Source: Croceicoccus ponticola
GTDB taxonomy: Bacteria; Pseudomonadota; Alphaproteobacteria; Sphingomonadales; Sphingomonadaceae
DNA length: 64,000 nt
Assembly (NCBI RefSeq): GCF_004004515.1
Contig: NZ_RXOL01000002.1
Location: 310,001-374,000 of the forward strand
Direction: 5' to 3'
Shown: one piece after another, positions 36,050-44,690 of the stretch
Position numbering within the stretch: position 1 is the first letter of the stretch
Layout: every line of letters starts with the position of its first letter
The notes under the pieces: generated by a model
The model's input: the letters and a program-made list of their open reading frames with translations, nothing else
Databases searched by the model: none
Told to the model about the DNA's origin: nothing
Made by a program: the position numbers and the translations under genes

Positions 36050-36094
36050 AACGAAAATGGCGGGACCGGAGCAATCCGTCCCGCCATTTTCGTT
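36050..36094 (+). terminator. Intrinsic terminator, near-perfect 16-bp hairpin
   Basis: Arms AACGAAAATGGCGGGA (36050-36065) and TCCCGCCATTTTCGTT (36079-36094) enclose a CGGA/TCCG inner stem and a GCAA loop, giving a T-rich 3' side in both directions. It ends the secreted-protein gene and could also stop transcription from the convergent pilin gene. Confidence 0.85.
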
Positions 36095-36161
36095 GGCCGT
36101 TACGGTGATTACAGGCGCGATATCCGGCCAGCGAATCTCCGTAATGCGTGACGTTGCAAAC

Positions 36162-36464
36162 CTATTTCTTGGGCCCTGAATTGCCGTTGCTGCCGGACGT
36201 GCCGGAGCTTCCGTGGCTGCCGGAATTGCCGCTTCCGGTGGTGCCACCTGTCGTGCCGCCGGTCGTGGTCGTGCCGCCAGTTGTCGTAGTGGTGGTGCTG
36301 CCAGTCGTCCCATCCAGTTCGCTTTCGAAAGTCGCTCCGGAATGCTTGACGTTGGCGCCAAGGACCAGCGCAGCCGCGCCGATGCCGGGGCCGACCACGG
36401 CCAGGATCAAAGCGTATTCCGCCGCCGACCCACCGCTGTCATCTTTCCAGAACCGCTTGAACAT
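36162..36464 (-). CDS. Flp-family type IVb pilin with a Thr/Gly-rich tail
   Basis: The 100-residue product resembles Flp pilins: the leader MFKRFWKDDSG is followed by the hydrophobic segment GSAAEYALILAVVGPGIGAAALVLG with the Glu near its start that the family uses for assembly. The C-terminal half is low-complexity (GTTGSTTTTTTGGTTTTGG and a Ser/Asn/Gly tail), which is longer and more repetitive than normal and may be surface-exposed. The ATG at 36464 gives proper spacing to AAGGGG; the ATG at 36470 is too close to it. No tad assembly genes, prepilin peptidase or secretin lie in the window, so it is an orphan here. Confidence 0.8.
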   Translation of the reverse strand: MFKRFWKDDSGGSAAEYALILAVVGPGIGAAALVLGANVKHSGATFESELDGTTGSTTTTTTGGTTTTGGTTGGTTGSGNSGSHGSSGTSGSNGNSGPKK

Positions 36465-36713
36465 GCCCATATCCCCTTCGCGCCGCCGCGCTTGTCCTGA
36501 CGAACAGGGGCGGTGCGGTGTTCCATGCAATTACGCGTCGCCAATCGGCAGAGGAAGCTCGGTCATGGAGATGACGGAACTCTTCATCTGTGTAACGAAG
36601 CACTAACAGCACAAGTCAGACTAAAGCGAAAAGGTTAACGGGCCGCAAAGGACCATATGCGCCCGAAGCTGGGGTGCCGGTGCCGATCGCCACGCTCATG
36701 CCGGGAGGGTCGA

Positions 36714-36788
36714 TGGTGCTGCTGGGGAGGATTGAACTCCCGACCTCACCCTTACCAAGGGTGCGCTCTACCACTGAGCTACAGCAGC
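36714..36788 (-). tRNA. tRNA-Thr (anticodon GGT)
   Basis: The gene reads on the minus strand from 36788. The acceptor stem GCTGCTG pairs with CAGCAGC, followed by ACCA with CCA encoded. The D arm is AGCTCAGTGGTAGAGC. The anticodon stem CACCC/GGGTG holds the loop TTGGTAA with GGT, so it decodes ACC for threonine. The T arm is GGGAGTTCAATCCTCCC. The folding is canonical throughout. Confidence 0.95.
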
Positions 36789-36935
36789 TTGCGCCATCGA
36801 TCTTGCGAATCCCTGAAAAGCCGGCAGCAGGGCCGGGCGGACCGCAGGGGCGCGCTATTGGCGGTGGGGGTGCCTGTTGTCAAGCGCCGCCTTGCACTGC
36901 TTGCGACCGGCGTCGCGCAATGCCAAAGGATGGCT

Positions 36936-37091
36936 ATGACGGACGAACCGGCAAAGGGTCATGACATGGCCGATAACCCACGCGAAACGCGTGAGGATAG
37001 GCTTGCCCGCCAACTGCGCGAAAACCTTAAGCGCCGCAAGGCGCAGGCCCGCCAGATGCGCGTCCCCGATCGCGGTGAAGGGGACGATTGA
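36936..37091 (+). CDS. Small basic/charged hypothetical protein
   Basis: The roughly 51-residue product is mainly charged, with the core RETREDRLARQLRENLKRRKAQARQM, which would form a basic helix and resembles small conserved proteins I associate with sphingomonads. Two starts are possible: the ATG at 36936 with AAAGGA upstream, or the ATG at 36966 with AAAGGG upstream. The longer one is listed. No function or domain is recognised. The gene follows tRNA-Thr and precedes the beta-lactamase-like gene. Confidence 0.5.
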   Translation: MTDEPAKGHDMADNPRETREDRLARQLRENLKRRKAQARQMRVPDRGEGDD

Positions 37092-37208
37092 GCACCTTGA
37101 CTGGGACTGGCGATTGCTCCGGTTTTGAACAGCCCTGCATCAAGTGCTTGAGCGTGGCGCAATTTCGGTTAATCTTGACACAATCTGATCCGTGCTAGGC
37201 GTGGAACC

Positions 37209-38261
37209 ATGATGGGACTGAAAATTCGCAATCTTCGCCGTGCGGCACTGACCGCGCTCACCCTGCCTGCCCTATTGCTGGGCGCGTCCGCCGTTCAGGC
37301 GCAGGACGCGGCCGCCGAAAAGTTTCCCGAGACTTTCGAGGCATTCATCAACGGGCCCAACGGCTCGGTGCTCGACGGGCGGCAGGCCGACGTCATGGTC
37401 GGTACTGGGCTGAAACAAAACCTATTCGCCGTTGCGCGCCCGGACAAGGGACGGATCGGCGTGGCCGCGCTCGACCTGTCGACGGGGCAGTCGGTGTCGA
37501 TCCTTGGCGATCAGTCCTTCCCGATGGCCAGCACGTCCAAAATCGCGATCGCCGCGACGTTCCTCGCGGGCGTGGACAAGGGCATCTACAGGCTCGACAG
37601 CAAGTACCCGCTGATGATTCCGGTCGCGTCGCGCGCGTTTTCAACATCGGTCGCGCCGGTAAAGCCCGGCATGGAATTGAGCGCGCGCAGCCTGATCGAA
37701 ATGATGATCACGCGCAGCGACAACGCCGCGACCGACGCAATGTTGAAGGCCGTCGGCGGTCCCGCCGAAGTGACCAAGTGGCTTCGCGCGCACGGATTCC
37801 AGAAGACGCGCATCGACCGTGACATCGCGACGCTGGTGCGTGACGATGGCGAATTCGATCCCGCCACGACCGTCGACGTGCGCGATTCGACCCCGCCCGA
37901 AGAAATGGTGAAGCTGGTCGCCGGTCTTTATCAAGGGCAGTGGCTAAGCCAGTCGAGCCGCGACGTGGTCATCGGCGCGATGACCCGCACCGTCACCGGA
38001 AGAGGCCGGATCAAGGCCGGGCTGCCGACAGGCACAAGTTTCGGTCACAAGACCGGCACGTTGAACAATACCGCCAGCGACGTCGGTTTCGTCAAGCTTC
38101 CCGACGGACGGGTGATCGCGATGGCGATTTATGTCACCGGTCAGGGCGGCCGTCCGCAGCGCGACGCGCGAATCGCGGAAATCACGCGCACGCTCTACAG
38201 CGGGTTCGCCAATCCGCGCATCGCCGCCAGCGCCACGAACGACAACACCCGCGCTCGCTGA
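37209..38261 (+). CDS. Class A beta-lactamase-like serine hydrolase
   Basis: The 350-residue protein has a signal peptide (ending AVQA near residue 31) and the serine beta-lactamase fold. The nucleophile motif is STSK (Ser108, Lys111), the SDN triad is residues 170-172 and HKTGT holds KTG (281-283). The conserved RDST at 225-228 marks the omega loop. The class A deacylating Glu166 aligns to an Asp (213, or Glu215 with a gap), and Asn170 to Asp217, so the deacylation site deviates. It may be a lactamase relative or a serine peptidase/esterase rather than a true penicillinase. TTGACA at 37175-37180 may be part of its promoter. Confidence 0.82.
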   Translation: MMGLKIRNLRRAALTALTLPALLLGASAVQAQDAAAEKFPETFEAFINGPNGSVLDGRQADVMVGTGLKQNLFAVARPDKGRIGVAALDLSTGQSVSILGDQSFPMASTSKIAIAATFLAGVDKGIYRLDSKYPLMIPVASRAFSTSVAPVKPGMELSARSLIEMMITRSDNAATDAMLKAVGGPAEVTKWLRAHGFQKTRIDRDIATLVRDDGEFDPATTVDVRDSTPPEEMVKLVAGLYQGQWLSQSSRDVVIGAMTRTVTGRGRIKAGLPTGTSFGHKTGTLNNTASDVGFVKLPDGRVIAMAIYVTGQGGRPQRDARIAEITRTLYSGFANPRIAASATNDNTRAR

Positions 38262-38263
38262 AT

Positions 38264-39745
38264 TCAGGAATAAAGGCTGGCGTAACGTTCGCGCAGCAGC
38301 TTTTTCTGGATCTTGCCCATCGTGTTGCGGGGCAGTTCGTCCACCGCGATGACCTGTTTGGGCACCTTGAACCCCGCAAGGTCGCGCTTCATCGCGTCGC
38401 GCACCGCATCGGTATCGATGGTGCCCGCCGCGCGAACGATCGCGACGACAGCTTCGCCGAAATCGGGATGCGGTACGCCGATCACGGCGGCTTCGGCCAC
38501 GTCGTCCCTATCGTCCAACAGCGCCTCGACCTCCGCCGGATAGACGTTAAGCCCGCCGGTGATGATCAGATCCTTTTCCCGACCGACAAGCTGGATATAG
38601 CCGTCGGCGTCAATCAGCCCCATGTCGCCGGTGATGAACCAGCCGCCTTCGCGAAATTCCGATGCGGTCTTTTCGGGCATCTGCCAGTATCCGGCAAAGA
38701 CATTGGGGCCTTTTACCTCCACGATGCCGACGTCGCCTTGGGATAGCGGCGATCCATCTTCGCTTGCGATGCGCACCGACACGCCGGGCAGTGGCGGGCC
38801 GACGAAGCCCGCCTTGCGCTCACCGTCATAGGGATTGCTGGTCAGCATCCCGGTTTCCGTCATGCCATAACGTTCGAGCACGCGGTGGCCGGTTCGTGCT
38901 TCGAATGCGCGGTGAACGTCGGCGGACATGGGGGCAGACCCGGATACGAACAGCCGCATTTTCGACGTCGCCTGCCGCGTGAAATCGGCTTCGCCCAGCA
39001 GGCGCGTGTAAAACGTGGGCACGCCCATCATTACGGTCGCATCGGCCATTGCCGCGATCACGGCCCGTGCATTGAATTTCGCCTGGAAAATGATCGTCGC
39101 GCCCGAAAACAGCGCACAGTGCAGCGCCACGAAGAGGCCATGGACGTGAAAAATAGGTAAGGCATGGATCAGGCGGTCTTCGGACGTGAAACGCCAGAAT
39201 TCGACCAGCGTCTCTGCGTTCGAAATCAGGTTGCGATGGGTCAGCATCGCGCCCTTCGGCTTGCCGGTCGTGCCGGACGTGTAAAGGATTGCCGCGATAT
39301 CGTCGGGCTGACGCGCGACAGGCGGGGCAAGACCATCGGGCAGGTCGGTGAACAGTTCATCAAGCGTCGCAATCGCCAGCTTGTCGCCCCCGATGCGCCG
39401 GAACAGGTCGCGCGATTCGTCCTGGCAAACTGCGATAACCGGGGTGGCATCGGCCACGAAATAGGCCAGCTCCGCCTCGGTGTATTCGACATTGAGCGGC
39501 AGATAGATTGCACCGATTCGCAATGTGGCGAGATAGAGTACGACCGTCTCGACCGATTTTGCGGTTTGCACCAGCACCCGTTCGCCCGCCGCAACCCCCC
39601 GTTCGCCAAGCCTTGTGGCCAGCCGTCCCGCCGCCATGTCAAGTTCGCGATAGGTCCAGTCGCGCGTATCCGCCTCGATTGCGACCTTGTCCGCAAAGCG
39701 CGCAAAACTCTGCGCGAAACGCTGGTAAAGGTCGCCGTCGTGCAT
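38264..39745 (-). CDS. Malonyl-CoA synthetase (MatB-like acyl-CoA synthetase)
   Basis: The 493-residue AMP-binding ligase activates an acid to its CoA thioester. Motifs are the P-loop ILYTSGTTGKPKGAMLTHRN (about 160), the adenylate motif RYGMTETGMLTSNPYDGERK (about 295) and the C-terminal GREKDLIITGGLNVYPAEVE with the catalytic Lys in RNTMGKIQKKLL. The TSNPYDGERKAGFVGPPLPGVSVRI stretch matches malonyl-CoA synthetase (MatB) closely. The ATG at 39745 is used because it gives the family's usual N terminus. It faces away from the peroxiredoxin gene. Confidence 0.82.
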   Translation of the reverse strand: MHDGDLYQRFAQSFARFADKVAIEADTRDWTYRELDMAAGRLATRLGERGVAAGERVLVQTAKSVETVVLYLATLRIGAIYLPLNVEYTEAELAYFVADATPVIAVCQDESRDLFRRIGGDKLAIATLDELFTDLPDGLAPPVARQPDDIAAILYTSGTTGKPKGAMLTHRNLISNAETLVEFWRFTSEDRLIHALPIFHVHGLFVALHCALFSGATIIFQAKFNARAVIAAMADATVMMGVPTFYTRLLGEADFTRQATSKMRLFVSGSAPMSADVHRAFEARTGHRVLERYGMTETGMLTSNPYDGERKAGFVGPPLPGVSVRIASEDGSPLSQGDVGIVEVKGPNVFAGYWQMPEKTASEFREGGWFITGDMGLIDADGYIQLVGREKDLIITGGLNVYPAEVEALLDDRDDVAEAAVIGVPHPDFGEAVVAIVRAAGTIDTDAVRDAMKRDLAGFKVPKQVIAVDELPRNTMGKIQKKLLRERYASLYS

Positions 39746-39882
39746 TGCTGATCTCCTGTTTCGCGGCAGCCCGTCTGCACGTCGCCGCCCGGCCTTGCAA
39801 GAGCGCGCAACGCTTCGGTAAATTGACAGTTTCGCAAATGACCTAATCGTGTAATTGTCTGGCGATGCCAAGGGACCAGACG

Positions 39883-40515
39883 ATGGAAGCACAGCCTGAA
39901 CGACCACCGCTCCGGCTTGGCGAGCCGGCACCGCGGTTTTCTGCGCGCAGCACGCAAGGTCCTGTCGACCTTGCCGATTTTCGCGGCCGTTGGCTCATGC
40001 TGTTCGCCCACCCGGCGGACTTCACCCCGGTCTGCACCAGCGAATTCGTGGCGCTGGCCCGCGCGGCGGGTGAATTCGAAAAGCTTGATTGTGCGCTGAT
40101 CGGGATTTCAGCGGACAGTCTCTATTCCCATCTCGCATGGATCCGCATGATCCACGACCTGACGGGCGAGACGGTCGGGTTCCCGGTGGTCGAAGACCCG
40201 ACGATGGAAATTGCGCGCGCCTATGGCATGATCGGTCGCGGCGCGCAGGACGCCGGTGCAATGCGCATGACCTGCTTCATCGATCCCGACGGCGTGTTGC
40301 AGGCTTCGACCAGCTATCCCGCCAATGTCGGGCGATCGATCCCCGAACTGCTGCGTCTACTGCAAGCGCTCCAGCACACGCAAAACGGCGACGTTCTGGC
40401 CCCGGCGGACTGGCAACCGGGCGATCCACTGTTCAAGGCGCCGCGCGAAATGGCGAGCGATGCGCTGAGCGGAACCTTGCCGACCGATTGGTTCTTCACG
40501 AAAGCCGACAAGTGA
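39883..40515 (+). CDS. Peroxiredoxin (PRDX6/AhpC-TSA type)
   Basis: The 210-residue peroxidase has the peroxidatic Cys motif HPADFTPVCTSEFVALAR (about residue 48) and the long C-terminal domain typical of the Prx6 subgroup (dimerisation and substrate regions). Extra Cys residues occur at KLDCALIG and RMTCFIDPDG; whether a resolving Cys exists is unclear, so it may act in 1-Cys fashion. The ATG at 39883 has AGGGA seven bases upstream; the earlier ATG at 39865 has no binding site. It overlaps the ArsR gene by 4 bases, so both are produced together. Confidence 0.9.
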   Translation: MEAQPERPPLRLGEPAPRFSARSTQGPVDLADFRGRWLMLFAHPADFTPVCTSEFVALARAAGEFEKLDCALIGISADSLYSHLAWIRMIHDLTGETVGFPVVEDPTMEIARAYGMIGRGAQDAGAMRMTCFIDPDGVLQASTSYPANVGRSIPELLRLLQALQHTQNGDVLAPADWQPGDPLFKAPREMASDALSGTLPTDWFFTKADK

Positions 40516-40937
40516 CGGGCAGGCCCGACCCGATCGCATCGCGCGACCGCGAGGCGGAGGCAGAATTGCTGCGGGCAATCGCACATGGCACGCGGTTGCA
40601 GATCCTGTCGGCATTACGCGACGCCGAACGCGCTGTCGGAGAGATCGAGGCAATGACCGGCATCGCCCAGCCGGGCTTGTCGCAGCAGCTGGGCGTGCTG
40701 CGCAAGGCGGAGCTGGTGGCAACCCGGCGGGAGGGGAAGCAGGTGTTCTATGCCATAGCCGCCCCAAGGCTGGGCGAGGCACTAGCCGTTATCGACGGGT
40801 TGATGCCCGTGTCGGCTGCGCCAGCGACGAGCAAACCCGAACCCGCGACCGGTGGTGAGGCTCAGGTTGCAGCGGATAGGCGCGACCCGATCCGGCGGCG
40901 CGGCGGCGCGGCGGTTTTCGCACGCATCACCGACTAG
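40512..40937 (+). CDS. ArsR-family regulator coupled to the peroxiredoxin
   Basis: The 141-residue protein starts with a GTG that overlaps the peroxiredoxin stop (GTGA). A winged helix with TRLQILSALRDAERAVGEIE and PGLSQQLGVLRKAELV is clear, and the C-terminal 40 residues are a low-complexity Ala/Pro/Arg tail. There is no Cys in the whole sequence, so it lacks both metal-thiolate and BigR-type disulfide sensing. It probably controls the peroxiredoxin, but the signal it responds to is unknown. Confidence 0.85.
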   Translation: MTGRPDPIASRDREAEAELLRAIAHGTRLQILSALRDAERAVGEIEAMTGIAQPGLSQQLGVLRKAELVATRREGKQVFYAIAAPRLGEALAVIDGLMPVSAAPATSKPEPATGGEAQVAADRRDPIRRRGGAAVFARITD

Positions 40938-41003
40938 GCTTCCCAACTAGGCTACCCGACAGGGCTTAGTGCGGGATATTTTCAAACGTGAACGGCGGAC
41001 GCG

Positions 41004-41036
41004 AAAAGGGCGCGGAAAGCAAAGCTTCCCGCGCCC
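41004..41036 (-). terminator. Intrinsic terminator for the lipoprotein gene
   Basis: GGGCGCGG at 41008-41015 pairs with the GCGCCC side ending near 41036, with one mismatch in an extended stem (AAAGC/GCTT), and TTTT follows on the minus strand (bases 41004-41007). It lies just downstream of the minus-strand lipoprotein at 41063-41314. Confidence 0.75.
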
Positions 41037-41062
41037 CTTCGTTTTCAGCAGAAAGCTGAAGC

Positions 41063-41314
41063 TTAGTCAGCCTGAGCTTCGGCTTCGGGCTCGTTCTGCA
41101 CTTCGGCTTCGACTTCGGCAGCTGCTTCGTCGGCGCCATTGGCGGCGTCAGCAACGGCTTCGTCAACGGCTTCAGCAGCAACGTCCACGTTTTCAGCAGT
41201 GTCTTCGGCAGCCGCATCAACGGTCGTTTCAGCAGCTTCTTCGGTCTTTTCCGAGCAAGCGGTGAGCGAGAGAGCAGCGCCGGCAACAGCGGCGGCGAAA
41301 ATGATCTTGCGCAT
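41063..41314 (-). CDS. Acidic alanine-rich lipoprotein
   Basis: The 83-residue product has a lipoprotein signal with the lipobox LSLTACSE (Cys20). The mature part is almost entirely Ala, Glu, Asp, Val and Thr in an irregular alternation (TTVDAAAEDTAENVDVAAEAVDEA), probably a long helix. It resembles the small lipoprotein at 12750-13025 in design, though the two share little exact sequence. A terminator follows. It is likely an envelope structural or regulatory peptide, with no known function. Confidence 0.75.
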   Translation of the reverse strand: MRKIIFAAAVAGAALSLTACSEKTEEAAETTVDAAAEDTAENVDVAAEAVDEAVADAANGADEAAAEVEAEVQNEPEAEAQAD

Positions 41315-41593
41315 GAATATGCATCCTTGTTTCGTTTTTTACGTGACGAGACCCCTCGATCACGCAAGGCCAACCCCAAAGGAGCCAGTCTCTGCGCACA
41401 TAAATAGGCGCAAGAATAGGAGGATGCAAGCGTTTCGCACAAAACGCCACGATCCTTATGGCAGGGGATCATGTCGAGAGTATGGCGCTTTGCGGCAAGA
41501 TTGGGGCTCAGGGGCAGGTTTTTTCAACGGCAGAGCGACCGCTTTGCGCAAATGTTCGCTGACCTTCGGCGTCCGCGCTGCTACTCCACCGCG

Positions 41594-44563
41594 ATGGAAG
41601 AAACCCAAACCGATGCCCCGACCGACGCTCCCGCCGCCGCGCCAAAGGAAGCCGCAACCCCCGTCGTTACGGATGCCGCGGGAAAACCGCGCAAACCGCA
41701 CCTCTACCTCGTCGACGGCTCTGCCTATATCTTTCGCGCCTATCACCGGCTGCCGCCGCTGACGAACCCGCACGGCACGCCGGTGGGTGCGGTCTACGGT
41801 TATACGACGATGCTGTGGAAGCTGGCGCAGGATCTCGACGATGCCGAAGGGCCGACGCATCTTGCCGTCATCCTGGACAAGGCGTCGCAGTCGTTCCGCC
41901 ACGATCTCTACCCCGACTACAAGGCGAATCGCCCGCCGCCGCCGGAAGACCTCGTTCCGCAATTCCCCCTGATCCGCGATGCGACCCGGGCGTTCAGCCT
42001 GCCGTGCATCGAGGAAGAAATGCTGGAGGCCGACGATCTCATCGCCTCCTATGCCCGCGCCGCGACGCGCAAGGGCTGGGACGTGACGATCGTTTCATCG
42101 GACAAGGATCTGATGCAGCTTGTCGGCCGATGCGAAGAACCCGACGATGGCGTCGAGGGCGGCTGCATCGACATGCTCGACACGATGAAGAACGCGCGCA
42201 TCGACATTCCAGAGGTCGAGGAAAAGTTCGGCGTGCGGCCCGAACAGCTGGGCGACGTGCTGGCGCTGATGGGCGATGCGGTCGACAACGTGCCGGGGGT
42301 GCGCGGCATCGGGCCGAAGACCGCGTCGAAGTTGATCAACGAATACGGCACGCTCGAAGCCGTGCTGGCCGCCGCGCCGGGCATGAAGAAATCCAAGATG
42401 CAGGAAAACCTGATCGAGCACGCGGACATGGCCCGCCTGTCGCGCGAACTGGTGCAGCTGAAGGAGGATTGCGATCTTCCCATGCCACTGGAGGAATTCG
42501 AGCTGGATGGTATTCCGCCAGAACCGCTGGCCGAATTCCTGTCGTCGCACGGTTTCACGTCGCTGCTCAAACGGCTGGGCGCGGGCGCGGGCAGCCCGTC
42601 GCGGCCCACCGACCTGAACCCGGCTAAGGTCGTGAACGGCTCGGCAGGCGCGCAGGGCACACCGGGCGCCCAACGCCAACCGCTGCCCGAATGGCCGGCG
42701 GTCGATCTCGACGCCTATGAATGCGTGCAGACGGTGGAGCGGCTGGATGCGTGGATCGCGCGGGCGCATGCCGCCCATGCGGTCGCCATCGACACCGAAA
42801 CCTCGTCGCTGGACGCGATGCGGGCCGAACTTGCGGGCGTCAGCCTCGCTCTCGGCCCCAACGATGCCTGTTACATTCCGCTGGGCCATGGCAGCGACGA
42901 CATGTTCGACGAAAAGCCGGCGCAGGTTCCGATGGACGTCGCGATCGCGAAATTGAAGCCGCTGCTGGAAGACGACGCGGTGCTGAAGGTCGGGCAGAAC
43001 ATCAAGTACGACATCAACGTGCTGGCCCGGCACGGCATCGCGATGGCCCCGGTCGAAGACACGATGATCCTGTCCTTCGACCTCGACGCCGGGCGTGGCG
43101 GGGGCGGGATCGGCAATGCGCACGGCATGGATTCGCTGGCCGAAACGCATCTTGGTCACACCACGCTGACGTTCAAGGACATCTGCGGCACCGGCAAGAA
43201 GCAGATCCTGTTCAGCGCCGTCCCGCTGGACAAGGCAACGCGATATGCCGCCGAGGACGCGGACGTGACATGGCGACTTTGGAAAGTGCTGCGCCAGCGC
43301 GTTACGGACGAGGGCGCGGCCCGCATCTACGAACATGTCGACCGTCCGCTGATCCCGGTTGTCGCCGGGATGGAGCGCGAAGGGATCAAGGTCGACCGCG
43401 ACCGGCTCGCGTCTCTGTCCGCGGAGTTCGGCGGGCAGTGCGACACGCTGGAAAAGGAAATTCACGAACTGGCGGGTGAGCCATTCACCGTCGGCAGTCC
43501 GAAGCAGCTTGGCGACATCCTGTTCGAAAAGATGGGCTACAAGGGCGGGAAAAAGGGCAAGAGCGGCCAGTATTCGACCGACCAGTCGGTGCTGGAAGGA
43601 CTGGCCGCGCAAGGGGCCGATCTGGCCGCGCGCGTGCTGGACTGGCGGCAATTGTCGAAGTTGCGATCAACCTATACCGAGGCATTGCAGCAGGCGATCA
43701 ACCCACGAACGGGCCGCGTCCACACCAGCTACAGCCTTGTCGGTGCGCAGACCGGACGCCTGTCGTCGACCGATCCGAACCTTCAGAACATCCCGATCCG
43801 ATCCGAAAGCGGCCGCCGCATCCGCGAGGCGTTCGTCGCCGAAGATGGCCACGTCCTGCTGTCGGCCGACTACAGCCAGATCGAGCTGCGCCTTGCCGCG
43901 CACATGGCCGACGTGCCCCCCTTGAAAGAGGCGTTTGCCAATGGCGAGGACATCCACGCCCGCACCGCGCGCGAAATGTATGGCGAAGTGACTCGCGACA
44001 CCCGCGCGCAGGCCAAGACGATCAATTTCGCGATCCTGTATGGCATTTCGCGCTGGGGACTTGCCGGACGGTTGGGGGTAGAGGCAGACGAGGCGCAGGC
44101 CGTAATCGACCGGTACTTCGAACGCTTCCCCGGCATTCAGCGCTACATCGTGACGACTTTGGAAAAGGTGCGCGAAACCGGCTATTCCGAAACGCTGTTC
44201 GGCCGCAAGACGCACTTCCGGAACATCAATTCCAAGAACCAGGCCGAACGACAGGGCAGCGAACGCGCCGCGATCAACGCGCCGATCCAGGGCACGAGCG
44301 CCGACATCATCAAGCGCGCGATGGTGCGCATGTTGCCCGCGCTCGCCGATGCCGGGTTGGGGCCCAATAAGGACGGTGGGGGCGTGCGGATGCTGTTGCA
44401 GGTGCACGACGAACTCGTTTTCGAACTTCCCGAAGGAGATGTCGCCGCGGCCAGCCCGATCATCGAACGGGTTATGGCCGAAGCCGCGCTGCCGTCGGTT
44501 GCGCTCGACGTGCCACTGGGCATCGATATCGGCAGCGGAAAATCGTGGGGAGAGGCGCATTGA
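41594..44563 (+). CDS. polA: DNA polymerase I
   Basis: The 989-residue protein has all three PolI domains. The 5'-3' exonuclease occupies residues about 35-340 (LYLVDGSAYIFRAYHRLPP, and LVGRCEEPDDGV). The 3'-5' proofreading domain keeps its acidic start, IDTETSSLDAMRAELAGVSLA, so it should be active. The polymerase domain shows LSADYSQIELRLAAHMADVPPL, KTINFAILYGISRWGL and LLQVHDELVFELPEG. The ATG at 41594 follows an N-terminal low-complexity leader rich in Ala and Pro, and the start is a guess. The product fills gaps and removes RNA primers. Confidence 0.96.
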   Translation: MEETQTDAPTDAPAAAPKEAATPVVTDAAGKPRKPHLYLVDGSAYIFRAYHRLPPLTNPHGTPVGAVYGYTTMLWKLAQDLDDAEGPTHLAVILDKASQSFRHDLYPDYKANRPPPPEDLVPQFPLIRDATRAFSLPCIEEEMLEADDLIASYARAATRKGWDVTIVSSDKDLMQLVGRCEEPDDGVEGGCIDMLDTMKNARIDIPEVEEKFGVRPEQLGDVLALMGDAVDNVPGVRGIGPKTASKLINEYGTLEAVLAAAPGMKKSKMQENLIEHADMARLSRELVQLKEDCDLPMPLEEFELDGIPPEPLAEFLSSHGFTSLLKRLGAGAGSPSRPTDLNPAKVVNGSAGAQGTPGAQRQPLPEWPAVDLDAYECVQTVERLDAWIARAHAAHAVAIDTETSSLDAMRAELAGVSLALGPNDACYIPLGHGSDDMFDEKPAQVPMDVAIAKLKPLLEDDAVLKVGQNIKYDINVLARHGIAMAPVEDTMILSFDLDAGRGGGGIGNAHGMDSLAETHLGHTTLTFKDICGTGKKQILFSAVPLDKATRYAAEDADVTWRLWKVLRQRVTDEGAARIYEHVDRPLIPVVAGMEREGIKVDRDRLASLSAEFGGQCDTLEKEIHELAGEPFTVGSPKQLGDILFEKMGYKGGKKGKSGQYSTDQSVLEGLAAQGADLAARVLDWRQLSKLRSTYTEALQQAINPRTGRVHTSYSLVGAQTGRLSSTDPNLQNIPIRSESGRRIREAFVAEDGHVLLSADYSQIELRLAAHMADVPPLKEAFANGEDIHARTAREMYGEVTRDTRAQAKTINFAILYGISRWGLAGRLGVEADEAQAVIDRYFERFPGIQRYIVTTLEKVRETGYSETLFGRKTHFRNINSKNQAERQGSERAAINAPIQGTSADIIKRAMVRMLPALADAGLGPNKDGGGVRMLLQVHDELVFELPEGDVAAASPIIERVMAEAALPSVALDVPLGIDIGSGKSWGEAH

Positions 44564-44690
44564 TGTGGATGGAAAGCGGCGCTTCAATATCAACATGGCG
44601 TCAATCGCATTGATCTTGAGTGATTTTAACAGACAGTACGGGCGAGGACGGTTAAGCAGACCAACTCATTGACGGGAAAGCAGGCTTCTG

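Noticed and set aside
36657-37091. A 144-codon open frame through tRNA-Thr
   Set aside because: The first half runs through the tRNA gene. Only the C-terminal 51 codons have credible start signals, and those are annotated instead.
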